A stretch of DNA of 64,000 nt, from the NCBI GenBank assembly GCA_043228905.1, contig JBHGNT010000012.1, positions 868,001-932,000 on the forward strand, given 5' to 3'. The notes under the pieces were generated by a model. The model searched no databases. It was given only the letters and a program-made list of their open reading frames with translations, and had not been told where the DNA came from. Positions 1-13,276 of this stretch are shown here, piece after piece; within the stretch, counting starts at the first letter, position 1, and each line of letters starts with the position of its first letter. The translations under genes were made by a program, and so were the position numbers. Origin of the DNA: Azolla caroliniana (lineage: Eukaryota; Polypodiophyta).

Positions 1-417
1 ATTTTTCAATGTCCATTGAAAAACAATATCTTCCCAATAAAAACTCCTTTCAGATAATAATATTGAATGAACACCTTTGCTATTGACCACTGATGTGATT
101 TAATAGATTGTTGGATATACCTGACACTGGTACAATGATGCTAACAGATGATGCAAATGATTTGCCAAGTATATATGATCCAGTTTGACAAAATATGATC
201 CCATGCAAAGGATAATTAAGGCTATTAGCCACTGTTGGTCTTGCAATGTCCATTGATAATTAAGGCTGTTAGCCACTTCTGGGCTTGGTGGAGGGGTTCA
301 GCTGTTGTTTTATGGCAATTGATTCCCTCATTATAGGAGGATATATGCGCATGATAATGTATGAGATCTATCATGTTGAAATCAACATGACCTGACCTTA
401 AAAAACAAGCAAAATAT
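1..417. other. Intergenic, no gene seen
   Basis: No coding signal is visible. A 23-base motif (GATAATTAAGGCT then TTAGCCACT, one variable base) occurs at 211 and 255, and CAATGTCCATTGA occurs at 7 and 244, so this is probably decayed repeat DNA. Confidence 0.5.
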
Positions 418-905
418 GTTTATGAATCCTTTGCACAAGAAATCTGATCAAACACTTCATTAGTTAGCCACATTGACCATACATGTCCACCAATGCACAA
501 CCAAGCAAAGCATTTGTACGAAGAAATCCATGTTACAGATCTCACCATGCACTTGGCCCTTATACAAAGCTCCTATCCCACCTTTTGCGTTCAACACGCA
601 AAGAAGGGTGACTTGGTTAGGAGAGAGATTCTCTTCGCTTTGTCGCAAATGTTCGTAACAATTCAATGCAGATTCGCCATGGCCAAGCCGGGCATATCCA
701 CCGATTAGAGCATTCCAAGTGGCAAGATCATGGCATGGGAGACTATCGAAAACATTTTGAGCATCATGAGGCATACCATATCTTATGTGCAGGCTAATCA
801 AGGCACTACATTTAGGGTTTGCCTTACGGCTTTGCAAGGAGTGCGGGTCGGTATACCGCTCGAATACGAAGCGTGTCCACTCTTGATAGCAATGGGACCC
901 CCCCG
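418..905 (-). pseudogene. PPR-protein gene fragment (broken)
   Basis: The translation shows consecutive plant pentatricopeptide repeats: DAQNVFDSLPCHDLATWNAL, then IGGYARLGHGESALNCYEHL, then a stretch ending KGQVHGEIC. These match the P/L/S repeat style of organelle RNA-editing PPR proteins. Near 470-495 the expected ALVDMYGQCG appears only in a shifted frame, followed by a stop and then EVFDQIS in yet another frame. The fragment has no start codon of its own: the upstream part of the open frame is 5S-like RNA sequence rather than protein. It is a dead piece of a large multigene family. The PPR identity is firm; the original subclass and target cannot be told. Confidence 0.8.
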
Positions 906-921
906 AACCCATTACTATCGC

Positions 922-1008
922 AGATGTAACTAGGACTTCCTGGGATGTCACCCATCCCAATATTGTTTTGGCTCAAGCACGCTTAACTTGCAATGCTTGA
1001 AGCATCCA
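922..1008 (-). other. 5S rRNA-like segment (pseudogene or Cassandra/SINE-type)
   Basis: On the minus strand the sequence carries the internal Pol III control region of plant 5S rRNA: AAGTTAAGCGTGCTTGAGC (box A) and then GGATGGGTGACATCC (box C), followed by AGGAAGTCCTAGTTACATC, close to the 3' end of 5S RNA. The first third of a 120-nt 5S gene is missing or strongly altered, so this is not a functional 5S gene. Such pieces occur as dispersed 5S pseudogenes, in 5S-derived SINEs, and inside LTRs of Cassandra TRIM elements. No PBS or paired LTR was found to settle which. It abuts the PPR fragment directly. Confidence 0.75.
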
Positions 1009-3513
1009 AACAACACGTAGTTGTATGCTCGCCTGAGTTTTCTATGCCAACAACACGTAGATGCACTTCTAACGTGTTGCATTATGTCTTTGTTTCGGAG
1101 GACATCACCATGGAGGATTGGAGCCTGATACTATAGAAGGAGGTTTGATACATTGTTGGAGAAAATGTGTTATGTATAATGTAACCTAGTGGTCGCTTTA
1201 AAAAATGACTGCAAGTCTTGTGGATAGTGAGAGGCATGGGAAGCTATGTCTATGTCACCTTGTGGCCTTGTTCTTTAGGGGTGGCCCAGAAATAATACTA
1301 GAACATTGATGTTCTAATAGGAATGACAAATATTTGTACTAAATAGGATGCAGGATTTAATTCTTGTTGGGTATGATGTTCGATGCATATGTGGAAGTAT
1401 GTTGGGACTTGTCGTTTATGTGCTCAACAAACAACACAGAAAGTATGGCAGGAGAATAGATAGAAGCATAGACACAATTTTTAGCTTTAATGGAAGCTTT
1501 CGTTATTTCTCTGTTCTCTCTCACTTACAGACTCAAGATGCAAGAAGGAACATTATTACAACATTAGGTTAGGGCTTATATACTCATGCCCTAACTATTA
1601 GACGTGTTCACACTAGTAAGGATACAAAGTGGAAGGAGTCGGCCTTTTATGCGTGAACACTATTAGAAGCTTTTCTTTGTTGAGACAACTTTTCAATTGT
1701 TGAATCGGAAGAGATGCATTGATATTGAACTTTGATGTGAGTTTAATAATGTCAGCTTATATGGCAAGATGAAGGCTATATGTTGCCACTAGCCCCTACA
1801 ATTATGTTTGATGTTTTCAGGTGTTTCATTAAGGTCACAAGGTCATGCATTTATCCTTTCCATTCTACATTGGCTTCTAGTAAAGTAATGCATATATACA
1901 ATGGGATTTGAGCTCCGATGTGGAGATGTAAAAAACTTAGCTAACATGTCAAATCATATTCTTGGATGTTATGTGGCTCGTATATTACATCCTAGCTTTG
2001 CAACACTGGATGCATTCACAAGGTTCGTCTGAAGTTGAGCGAGAGTCATGGATGAAATACATATCATCTCTATCTTGAATACATTAATATCTTGAATTTT
2101 ATTATCAATTCCTTAGTTCCTCCTCTTTTTATTGTCCTTCACACTAATTATTTTCCATTCTCTTCATAATGGTTTCCTCTTCTTTTTAATAAACTCTTAA
2201 TCTCATTTCAAGCTAATATGTAGTCATGATTCACAAGTTTAAGGTTTGACTTGCAACCTACAATTTCACGGGATATGTATTTGTGAAACATGTCAATCTT
2301 ATTGGAATGACAAAGTTTAACTTGACAGCCAATCTCTATTAGCTATACAAAATGTACAAACATAAGACATTTTTATAATTTTGCATAATCTTGTAGAAAA
2401 TACCAATTTATTGTTTTTTCATAGCTTGCTATTGTGAAATACACATAGAGGGGATCCGAACTAGATTGTGTTGCTTCTTACTTCCTGCTTAATTTATAGT
2501 TGATACAAAGATAACCATTTGGGTTGGTTTGGCTACCCAGTAATGCATGCATACATTCTTGCTAAAAAGGTCGCACAAAGGAACAAAGGTACACTACAAT
2601 ATGAAGCCTTGCGCTTGATAAAAAGGTGGCACAAAGGTACACCACACTATAATAAAAACAAATGTAGCATTTATTCAGAAACCAACAACATAAACCCATA
2701 TAGTATCATAGAATGATTATATTTTCACACATATATAATGATATATTGGTGAACATCATCATGTTTATTGTCATTACTCCAATCCTTTGTACCCTCCCAA
2801 CATATTCAAACCATTCTTTCCATGTAACCTCTCCTATATTCTTGCAACAATGGCCACAAACATCAATTAAATTACAACTTTAAGAGCAATTGGCTTTGCT
2901 CTTTTTCACCTTAGAAAACCCTCTTTCACGTGCAAGCAATGATATGGACAAAAAAAAATGGTGCATTTTGTAGTCATGTCAAAATTACACACTTGTTGAC
3001 AATTTGTATGCAAGTCTCTTTAGTAAAAATTATATGTCATAGATTTGTAATCAAATAGTTATTTGTGAGAATATTACATGTTTGGGGCACTTTACTCCCC
3101 TCTGATGCATACAAAAATAGTTGTGCAATAGACACTTTGAAGTGGCTTCATGTAGAGATCTACTAGCATGTACATATACACATATACACTCTAGGTATCA
3201 AACATCTCAATTCTAAGCGTACAGTTACAATGAAGTTACCCTAATAGTATCTACAACTTGAGTTTACGTTTATGAAATATGATCGATTGTAACTATAAAG
3301 AACTCGTGCAGCTAACAACAAAACTTCATGGCTTAGTGACTTACATTGACTCATAAACAAGGGTGGCAACCATTTCAAAACTTACTAGAAGGAATGAACT
3401 CATGCTACTAACATCTTATGTGGCTTATTAACTTGGATTGATCCCAAAAACTATTGGCATCAAGGACTAGGATTGATCCCAGAAACTAATGGCATCAAGG
3501 ACTATTTAACATA
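1009..3513. other. Intergenic, no gene recognised
   Basis: About 2.5 kb of AT-rich sequence with only short chance frames. The stretch around 1390-1650 has the look of decayed LTR sequence, but no paired copy, primer-binding site or polypurine tract was found. The 3' part probably includes the downstream flank of the IST1-like gene. Confidence 0.5.
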
Positions 3514-6182
3514 TTAGAATGAGGATTCCTTTTGGAGGGTTCTACGATTTGATAACTCAGCTACCCGCGCAACTACATGCTCATAATCAGGGGGAATGCT
3601 CCAAGGTTTTTTCATATGAAAGTCGTCAAAAGTGCTTGAAGAGGATCGGGGAATATGATTCTTCTTGTCGTTTTCCGTGGTCGTCTTGGCTAAGAGAGGC
3701 ATAGATGACACCCTAGGGAATGGTGGAGGTGAGCGGCTCGGGGCACATGGCAATGGTGGTGGTGGGCGGCGAGGTGGCATGGATGACAATGAGGGTGATG
3801 GACTACTACTATTCGTGTCATAATTTCCAATATTATATGCTCTCGCCATGGTCGAGTATTCATCTGAATATTGTTGTAAATGTTGTACACTACATGAAGC
3901 ACGGGGAGTGGTCGAGTAGTCATCTGAATGATGATGTTGGCATCGATATGCAAGATATTTCGTTTCATTATCTCCTAAGAAGTATCCATCATCACTAGTA
4001 TAATTCACTTCTCCCCATCTATCACCCTCATGATCATCATTAGCATGTTGATCACCATATTGCCCATGTCCTCGGATATCTCTATATTGCTTTATATATT
4101 GATCATTATTGGTATTTAATGCTGCTTCATATTCATCAGCTTTCATTTTCCACTTTTGGGATCTAGGGTGTATTCCTCTCATCTTGGATCGGGAACCATA
4201 AGTACATGAATGTCGGCCATACGATGAATTCATATCATAAAGCCTTGCATTGGCACTATAATCAGATGCCGACATATTTAGCTCTTCATCTAGAACCAAT
4301 GCCATATCGTTTGCTTCGAAAGGTTCTACATCGATTAGTTCATGAGTGCTACCATATGCTTCCAACTCTAATTTCGGTGTTATGACAAGTTTTCCCTCAT
4401 TCACTTCATTGGCTTTAGTACCACTTTTGCTCAAAAGGCTGAGCAATTCTTTTTGTATCCTATCTTTCATATCACTCTGTTTCAATACATATTCTTTCAA
4501 TTCTTCCTTGAAATTCTCAGGTGGCCCTTTTGTTGATAAGAAGTCCAGTATCTATATAAGATGAAACAGTAGAAAAAAGAAGAAGATTTTAAGTCAGAAC
4601 ACAAGTTTCCAAGGTTTAGGATGTAATGGCATAAATAAAACAGTTAGGGTATTGCAAAAACGATGAATCCAAGATCTCAAAAGAAATAATGTGTTGATGT
4701 TCCTTCAAATATTGATGATGATTAATGACATACCGATCGGTTGACATGAGATGTATCCTTGAGCTCTTGTGCAAAGTTAACAAAATCAGCGCCATACTTT
4801 GTTGCGAAAATTTCTCGCAATTCTTGCAACTCGGGAAGATCTGCACAACATGATGCCACAAAGCACAAGCCCGCTACAGGTTCTTCCAAATCCATCGGGC
4901 ATTCTCTGCAATTAATTGCATCAAAAGACTGAGATTAAACATCACAAAGCTAATATTATATGGAAAGACCAATTTTTAATATAAAAACTTGAATCCCACC
5001 AACAGATCAAGATGAAACTCAGGGACAACCATTCTGTATAAATGCATTAAATTTTGATTTTATAAAATTTAAAGACACAATAACCTTCTATTATTAAGGC
5101 TTAGAGCTTATATACCTTTGTCCAGCAATGTTGCTCAGATTTATTCTGACTTTATTACAGTATTCTTGGATTTTGATGTACACAGAGAGCAGGCACAGCT
5201 CCTTCCACAGATGTTCAAGCTGTATTAATAAACACCGAATAATAGTATGAGAAACAAGTAAGAAATTATATATACATACTCTCATACATGCATATACCCA
5301 TATATAATATATATCTAAATATGATATATTTTAGATTTAAGCATAAATTGCATACCCAAATTTGTGCTTTTTGGTTTTTTCCTCTTTTCATAAGCTGCGC
5401 TGCATCACCACGAAGGTGCTGAAGCTGAACTTCTCGCTTGCAACGCAAAATTTGTATTCTTTCCAGAGTGGTCTCCAACAGCTTTTTGCTGAAAGATGAG
5501 AAGAGTAATTGATATTAATTAAAAAAAACGGAGCTGATAGGAAATGAATTGAAATTGAAGTTAACCCACTAAAAAACTGGTGGGCAAGAGGAAAGAAAAC
5601 TGTCAAAGAAGATGTGAAAAAAATATTGATAAAAGGATGGGCTCAAATCGAAGCAAACCCATTACAAGCAATGGTGAGATGAACAAATCCATCAAGAGAC
5701 AGGCGGGTAAAAGATTGGATACATGAAAAAATGATGTGAAAATTAAAGTTGACTCACTATAAGATATGGAGATTGAGGAGAATCCATCAAGGAATAGTTG
5801 AGAAAAACATTGAAACCATGAGAAAGAGAGTTGAAAATTATAGCTATGCAAATATGAAATTAATCCATCAACGAAAATGCAAGAAATTTTTTTTATTGAA
5901 AAAAGGCCAACCCATGAATTGAAATTGAAGCTAATCCATTACAAGATATAAAGAGATGACAGAGCCCCATCAAGCGATAGATGAGAAAAGTAATAAGCGT
6001 TATGACAAAAGGAAGGAACAAAATTAAAAAAAAAAAAAAACAGTTGGAAAAAACAAGCTAATGCAGAGATGAAAAGAAAACCGATTTGAAGAAGAGAAGT
6101 AAAACGCGAGAATTTGAGCTTACCATTTTGATTTCTGGAAGGTTCGCACCACACCCAAAACAGAGAGTACGCAGAGGATCAT
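3514..6182 (-). CDS. IST1-like ESCRT-III-associated protein, 5 exons
   Basis: Coding exons (minus) 6124-6182, 5356-5488, 5116-5219, 4734-4905 and 3514-4551 join in frame to 501 codons, each with GT/AG borders. IST1 proteins bind ESCRT-III and the VPS4 ATPase during multivesicular-body sorting on endosomes. Residues about 18-175 follow the IST1 helical domain in order: CKKLLETTLERIQILRCKRE, RGDAAQLMKRGKNQKAQIW, LEHLWKEL, ECPMDLEEPVAGLCF, CCADLPEL and FATKYGADFV. A long low-complexity tail with a proline-rich run (PPRRPPPPLPCAP) ends in IPPDYEHVVARVAELSN, which resembles the MIT-interacting motif at the C-terminus of plant IST1-like proteins. Start: the only ATG in the short first exon that keeps frame. 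The initial 17 residues do not match the usual plant N-terminus closely, so exon 1 is the least certain part. Which plant paralogue it corresponds to is not clear. Confidence 0.88.
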
Positions 6183-6389
6183 CTGTGGGACTCAGAAACA
6201 GGAGCTGAAGCGTTCAGAATCCGATGCTTTCTTCGGCAAAACGAAAAAAAAGAAATCGAACAAACTTATATGCAGCTAACTGTTCTTTTCCTTGCAGTTG
6301 CAACACCTTTACATACAATGGCTTTCACAAAATTCTCTTTTATACCCTCTTCAAGACTGAGAGACAAAAGCTCACTTCTCTCTGCAAAC

Positions 6390-6610
<221 letters not shown>

Positions 6611-6850
6611 AAAGAAGAAGAAGAAGAATGAAGAAAAGAAGAAAGGTTCTGTTGCCGAGGTTTCACATTGTTTATTGCTTTTTCGCTCCCAGGCAACTAC
6701 CAGTCACCTAAAAGAAAGCATCTTTCCAGATACGTCCCTCCCTCGGAGCGTGCCTTTCCTTCGATCACACTCCTCGCAGCTTCCTCCTTCCTCTAGCTAG
6801 TCCTCACATCCCTTTTCCGAGACCACACTCATCCTCAACATACGTGTCCA

Positions 6851-6856
<6 letters not shown>

Positions 6857-6893
<37 letters not shown>
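6857..6893. repeat. (CT)n microsatellite
   Basis: A nearly pure CT tract, the second pyrimidine tract upstream of the IST1-like gene. Confidence 0.95.
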
Positions 6894-6898
<5 letters not shown>

Positions 6899-8545
6899 AT
6901 ATCAAATTTTTTATAGCTTTTTCTTCATGTGGGGGGGATCTCCCTTATATCTGCCGACTCCTTTTTTCCCTCTTGCCCTTTGCTTGCTCGTACGCTTCCT
7001 CACAACACCTGTGACCTCACCTTGTCGATATTTGTATGTTGACTTATAATGCAGAAAGGACACGTGCAACTCAGAATGTTTTAACACCTAGACCTCGGTG
7101 GCATCATCATGACTACATACATATATTACAAGCCAGATCCAAAATTTTCGACCGATGGTAGGCAGTGAAAAGTCATTTTTGGGTGAAATTGCTTTCATTT
7201 TACGCATGATATGAATGCCAGTTGGTTTTGAAAGTTTCTACGAAATTTCATCCATGCTTCTTCAAACCACCTCTCATGCATGCGTCAGATATTTAAAGCA
7301 TTGTGCCATCTGATGACGCAATGGCATCCTCTTTCCACCAATTTCCCAACGTCATGTTTTCTTGTTTCTTTTTTACCGTTCCATGGTGTACCCCTAGAAG
7401 AATATAACTTTCCAACAAATGCAATGACTGGTTTTTGCATCTGGCATCCACCAATCTAGCGCCACCGATCAATGAAGATGGTGATCAAGGAAAAGTGGCC
7501 TCTTTTAAGGCCTAGGTTTTGTATATTATTTTATTGGTCCATTAAAAAGCATGTTGTTTGTCCTTATATATTCGTAAGGCTAAAGATACAATGATGTCGC
7601 TTTCTTTATTCATGTTTTTCTAATTGGTTCCAATGAACAACTACATATGTATACCACAAACGTATACTTCCCTTGCAATGTGTTCATGCGTCATCTTTCC
7701 ACTAATAATCATTAATGGTGCAAAGGAGATCTTTTGGATATCTAAATCTTGGAGTGAAAATGTCTTCCAAGAGAGGCAAATTATGTTTGAGCCTTCTTTC
7801 AAATGGTTTGGTTTCTGTTGCATTTGATAAGAACTCCAAAAGTCCGAGATTTCAATATCTAGAGAGACATATATTTAACAACATTTAAAATACTTTTTGC
7901 GGAGAATGTTTTTTCTCCTTTTAAATTATAAATAGAGTCTCTAGTTCCTCAAACTCAAAAAAGCACTTTAATATTTCCGAGATTTAAAAGCATAAAAAAG
8001 AAAGGAGAGCAATAGAGAATAATGGGAAAAGGGCGTGCACGTTGGTGTAGACAATGCATTTCCTAGTTGTGAATGTCATGGTTTTAAACAATACAATGGA
8101 TTGTAGCTGATTTATCAACTACTCTATTCTCTCTAATTCGGCAATAGCATCAACACATTGAAATCTGTAATAAACAAAGATTTTCCGAACATGTGTCTAC
8201 TTTTTTCTCACTTTCCCCTCTTGACCGTTTGTAATTCCCTTTTTGCCCTTTTGGCATACACCACCCACCCCCACGAACTTCAAAACATTCTTCACATGAC
8301 CACTCTACGCATCTATGTTTCCTCTACTCCAAATATTACCGTTTACTTTGTCCCGATCAACATTAAGTTCGTTTCATCGAGTTTCAAAGTGTTGTGAGTG
8401 TCACATTTCTTATTATGAGTTATATCAAGCTCACAACATCACATTACTATGATCAAAACAATGGCATTCCATACATTATACATCTCAACAACAAATATGC
8501 CACCTTGTAAAGTGTTGAAAGGTTGTGAACTTTATTTTTTGAACT
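6894..8545. other. Intergenic, no gene seen
   Basis: AT-rich sequence with no protein family recognisable in any frame and no repeat structure beyond homopolymer runs. The part next to 6900 may be promoter of the IST1-like gene. Confidence 0.5.
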
Positions 8546-8734
8546 AGGAATTGACAATAGTTTGGTTTCGATTGCCTTAAGTGGTTGGGTAGCGCTCAAG
8601 TTGAACCGAACAGAGCTCAAACCGGTTAAGGAAATTCAAGCCTGAATCGAGTTGAACCGAACAACCACTACCAAACTGTTTAAAAACAGTTTTATGGCTC
8701 AGTTATGGCTTGAGTTGATTTGTTGTCAGCTCCT
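8546..8734. mobile_element. GGTTCGG-type MITE, degenerate copy
   Basis: The ends read AGGAATTGACAATAG and GTCAGCTCCT, degenerate versions of the terminal repeats seen in the copies at 60541 and 28577. The interior holds the same GGTT/AACCGAAC-rich sequence. AACT flanks both sides (8542-8545 and 8735-8738) and may be a target-site duplication. No coding capacity. Confidence 0.6.
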
Positions 8735-10250
8735 AACTTGAATGAAATTAAAATGGGTAAACCATACAATTTGGCACGATTATAGATGAGAAGGAATATA
8801 CATAGGTGGTATTTTGGCGAGCTTTTGAACTATCTTAAGTAATTGATTGGCATTATGCATGTGTCTAGCAAATGGGGTTTACAATACCAAGGTACTTGAA
8901 ACACATTTTTATATCCAATTTCTTGAAGAAAAAGGAAAAGCAATCATACAAACAACAATGGAGAAGTATATCATATAACAAGTCGTAATTAGAGCATTCT
9001 TAAAGGAAATGGGTACTCTTGTTGTAAATCCTTGTGCCATTACATAGAGAACTCTACAATATATGCTACATGGTATTCTTCAACTATATGACCTCCATGA
9101 TCTCTATGGAATGAAGACAAAAACTTTAGGTACAAGATATAAACAATATCTAATAAGTTGTGTTGAGCACCACAACGACCTTGTTTGTTGTTTTTCAACA
9201 TTCTCACATAAAGTTGTTCCCAAATAACGTGAGATTTACATGTTAATGATGGTTTTTTTTCGAGCCGCCTCAACTTCATGATCAATCTAAAACAAACATT
9301 GGTGGTTTACACCATATTATCAACATCAAAGTCATAATTTGAGAGAACCCATGCCTGATCCTTGTCATGGGCTCATCCTCATCCCATTGATCACGATTAG
9401 TTTCCATGGACCTAAAAAAGGCACTTGTGTGTGTGTATAAATTTATACTACCCTTTTCTTGATTTGTGCGTGTCTTGCTTGTGTAAGGGACTATGCTAAT
9501 CTTCTTTGTATCATGCTCGACCTTGAAAAGATATCTATCCACTTATCACTCCCTCTCCCTCTCTCTCTATTTTTTTTCCAAGAAGGATTCTTCATTAGTA
9601 TTAAGAAACACCCCAAGGTTGTACATGAAGTATGTACATATAAGTTCTAATTGGCAACTTGAATAAATACTTTGGCGTCGATTAGAACCACTCAACCTTG
9701 TAAAAAATGCGCTTATAAAATATTCCTTTGTCCCATATGACTACAATCATTGTAATTCCCCATCTGTCTATTTTGTTCATTTTGAAACTTGTTTACATTC
9801 AAAATAAAAGAAAGGATAATATTAAAATAACAAACACATACCAGAAATGGAAATGATAAATAGTACTATATTTCATATATACAAGCTTGGTTTATATATG
9901 TCATAGTGGGCATTTACATCACTGTATTATATTTTATTACAAGTTTTTGTGAGATGGCCAATCCAAGTAGGTGGTGTCATAGGCAAGAAAACACATGTTC
10001 ATTCTTGATATCCATGAGCTTCATTCAAGGATCCCATTTAGTCTACATTCACACGAATTTGTTAACAATGAGGGCCAAAGCTTAGATGATGAATATGGAA
10101 ATAGTAGTATATTCAAGAAGTTATAATTTGGTTAGGTTGTTTGTACAACATGTTTGATGTCTAGCAGTGTGGGTCAAATTTGTGATTTTTCATTCTTTGT
10201 CTACATTTTTGCACTAAGGTTTGAGGGAACCTAGAAGAAGGGGTGTGGAG
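8735..10250. other. Intergenic, no gene recognised
   Basis: AT-rich sequence. Short minus-strand frames around 9040-9540 do not resemble a known family and are interrupted; nothing further is supported. Confidence 0.5.
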
Positions 10251-10828
10251 ATTGAAATATCCCATATTTATATGCAATATTGTTGACATTATTGAACAAC
10301 GAAATTCTAGATGACTATCAATACAACTATTAGACGTGCTTTATAGAATAGGGCAAACTAATGTATGTTATTCTCTAATTATAAGGGTACAAATCATAAA
10401 ATAATAATTAGATCAGCAAACAAAATTTCCATCTTGATTGAAATATCCCATATTTATATGCAATATTATTGACATTATTAAATAACGAAATTCTAGATGA
10501 CTATCAATACAACTATTAGATGTGCTTTATAGAATAGGGCAAACTAATGTATGTTATTCTCTAATTATAAGGGTACAAATCATAAAATAATAATTAGATC
10601 AGCAAACAAAATTTCCATCTATTATGGTCTTGATTGAAATATCCCATATTTATATGCAATATTATTGACATTATTAAATAACGAAATTCTAGATGACTAT
10701 CAATACAACTATTAGATGTGCTTTGTAGAATAGGCAAACTAATGTATGTTATTCTCTAATTATAAGGGTACAAATCATAAAATAATAATTAGATCAGCAA
10801 ACAAAATGTCCATCTATTATGGTCTTGA
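10251..10828. repeat. Three tandem copies of a 186-196 bp unit
   Basis: ATTGAAATATCCCATATTTA begins copies at 10251, 10437 and 10633. Copies 2 and 3 carry a short CTATTATGGTCT extension missing from copy 1, giving periods of 186 and 196. They differ from each other by only a few bases. No ORF and no terminal inverted repeats are visible. Confidence 0.95.
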
Positions 10829-11879
10829 TTTCTAGTGCAAATGAACATAAAATAATAAAGCAGTCAAATCCACCTGCATTAAGTGCACACCGAACACCAA
10901 TAAGTGGTCAAAACACATAAGAACTTTTGCATTCAATAGAGGACATAAGACAAAACACTCAACATCATCTTTCGAGCACGAGAGTTTGTCATGAGCATTA
11001 GCTAAGTATTCTATCATATATAGATGCGGTTGCAAAGGTTGTTTCCTCTTTAATATTAGGTCATGAGGTCATGAGTACTATTAAGAAGGGTTAAGGGTTT
11101 AATCAAATGTCCAACAATATAAGAACATACTTTCAAAGTATTTCAATAATGTACTCGTGAATATGTTTCCTTAAGTTTAACATGCGAACATCAAGTTTTC
11201 AATTTGCGAGACAAGAAAACAAAAACAAAATTACTTTTACTTTAATTTAATTGCACTTTTCTGAAGAGCACTAAAGATGTTCATGTATATTTATTTTCCA
11301 ATGATGTGATCTATATTTTAGTCTCAGTGCTATATTCTTATAGGTGGGCATGTTAGGTAGTTTACACTCTTGTGATACTAAAGTTGGTAATAAATTTATT
11401 GACAACCCTCATTGGTCATGTGCTTATTAAGTCCCCCTTTCATATTCTCCTACATAAGAATATTGTTATCTTTTGTATTAACAAAACTAGTTGGAGAAAA
11501 TGTTGGTAACGTCATTGGAATGAAACCTCCCTCTCCTTCTCTCTTGATTCTGTTATTTCTATGAAAGTATTGTATACATTAAAACAACATCACAATATAA
11601 AAAACCCATGTCGTTGCTACAAATTTCAAGATCTTATGGCAAATTGTTGTAAAGCTAGTTGGGTAAAATGCAGCCCCTCTAACAATAAGGTGCATCCACA
11701 ACTTAGTTGCAAGAATTATTGAATAAATTTTACTTTCCACCATAGTTCTCAAAATTAACATGTACGGGCACCTTGTGTAGATCCTCTTGATTGTGGAACT
11801 TCATGTATGTATTATGGGAATGTCATATTTGTTGAGGATTTAGACACCTTCACTTAACGGTCTAACAATCATACTCAGC
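10829..11879. other. Intergenic, no gene recognised
   Basis: No convincing coding sequence or structured repeat. It lies downstream, in element orientation, of the copia reverse-transcriptase remnant and may contain more of that element in unrecognisable form. Confidence 0.45.
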
Positions 11880-12320
11880 CTACAACATGATTAAGGAAAA
11901 GAATAACACACAATGTAAAGAGTCAAGTGGGATTGTAATCGACTTACACTTTGTCATCCAAAATTTACTTAGTATGTTCGAGATGTAATCAAGTTGGGTA
12001 ACCAATATTTCACAAAGGCATGCATATGATCTCAATGTTAAGGATGTATTGAAGCTCATACACATCCTTTATTTCAAACTAGGTGATGAGCAAATACTTC
12101 AAGTTCTGGATGGTGGCCAAGTGGTCTCTTCCAGACATTAGGTCATTGACATATAAGAGGACAAAGGTCATACCATTGGGGTTGTATCACACATAGAGTA
12201 ACATGTTTGATTTGGACATGTTGAATCCAAGAATAGGAAGGTTTTGTGTAATCTTTGAGCGAAAGGCTCTAGGTTCGTGTGTGAGACAATAGAGGAGCTT
12301 CTTGAGTCAGCATATTGACG
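11880..12320 (-). pseudogene. Ty1/copia reverse-transcriptase remnant
   Basis: Minus-strand translation gives the copia RT order: KLLYCLTHEPRAFRSKITQN (family KSLYGLKQAPRAW), LGFNMSKSN, then FVLLYVNDLM where the family has LLLYVDDLI, then FEIKDVYELQYILNIE (family FEMKDLG-L-YFLGIE). A frame change then leads to LDYISNILSKFWMTKCKS. Several in-frame stops and loss of the first catalytic aspartate (YVDD to YVND) show it is dead. No LTRs were found around it. Confidence 0.85.
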
Positions 12321-13276
12321 TGTAGATGGAACTCAAATCTCACACCTCTTTCCTCCTAATTAATTTTAACCATTTGGCTTATAACACTATAAGTCATATA
12401 ATCTTGTATATATATACTCTATACCACCCTCCCTAGCCTTTCCACTATCTTTCTACACTTGAGCTTGCCATGTCATGACAACGACAAAGGGGTAACATAT
12501 TTACCAAATAGATTTGAAGAATACTTTCCTCCAAGAAGATGTCATGGAAGAATTATATATGGTACAACCACCTAGAAATTCCAATGAAGGAGAGGAGGCC
12601 CCAAGGCAAGCCCTATGATGGTCGATTGTTGGCCATGATAGTTCCTTCTCAATTGAGGAGCAATTTGTTTCTTTGTGTGGGCTGGTCCACATTATTGTTT
12701 ATGTTGGGCCAATGATGGTTGGCCAATTGAAGGAATCTAGATTTTGGCATTCGGAGATGTGGGTTCGAACCATGTTGCTCCTAAGGAAAAGTTTAGTGTA
12801 GTTTTTGTTTTCTTTATTTGCCAATGTTCTTGCTTTTCTTCTTGAAATAGAATCAAGCACACTTTTGCCCAACATTAGTGTGGAAATCCAAGTAGTATGT
12901 AACAAATAAGTAAACAAATTCATAGTTCCAACTTGCACTAAGTGCTAAGAAAAGAAACAAATGGTGGGTGATGGGTGATTCTCTCAGGCTCACATGAAAA
13001 GAGTGCCTTGACAAGTTCCACAATCAGACACACGTGTTCTCTTGTGAGGAGCTAGATTAAGTACTTTCATGTTGAGCCATTAAATGATGGATGGCTCATC
13101 TAGTGTACACGGGGGTACCTCTCCATAAGTTGTTCCATAGGGAAAAAAATATTTTCACATATGGAGAATTGTGCCGAGAACTTATTTGTTGTGGATAGAG
13201 AATTATTATCCTTGTGCAACACCCAAAATCGTGGGTTGTTATAAAGGATGTATGCCACTTAATCTCTCCTCCTTGG
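12321..13276. other. Intergenic, no gene recognised
   Basis: No family match in six frames. It may be further decayed sequence of the neighbouring copia remnant, but nothing shows that directly. Confidence 0.45.

Noticed and set aside
1150-1900. Possible LTR element between the PPR fragment and the IST1-like gene
   Set aside because: TGTTGG-type starts and GCCCTAACTA motifs were noticed, but no second copy, PBS, PPT or target duplication was found.
2519-2716. 65-codon frame with two similar halves
   Set aside because: The likeness comes from a short DNA repeat (AAGGTGGCACAAAGGTACAC); no protein family.
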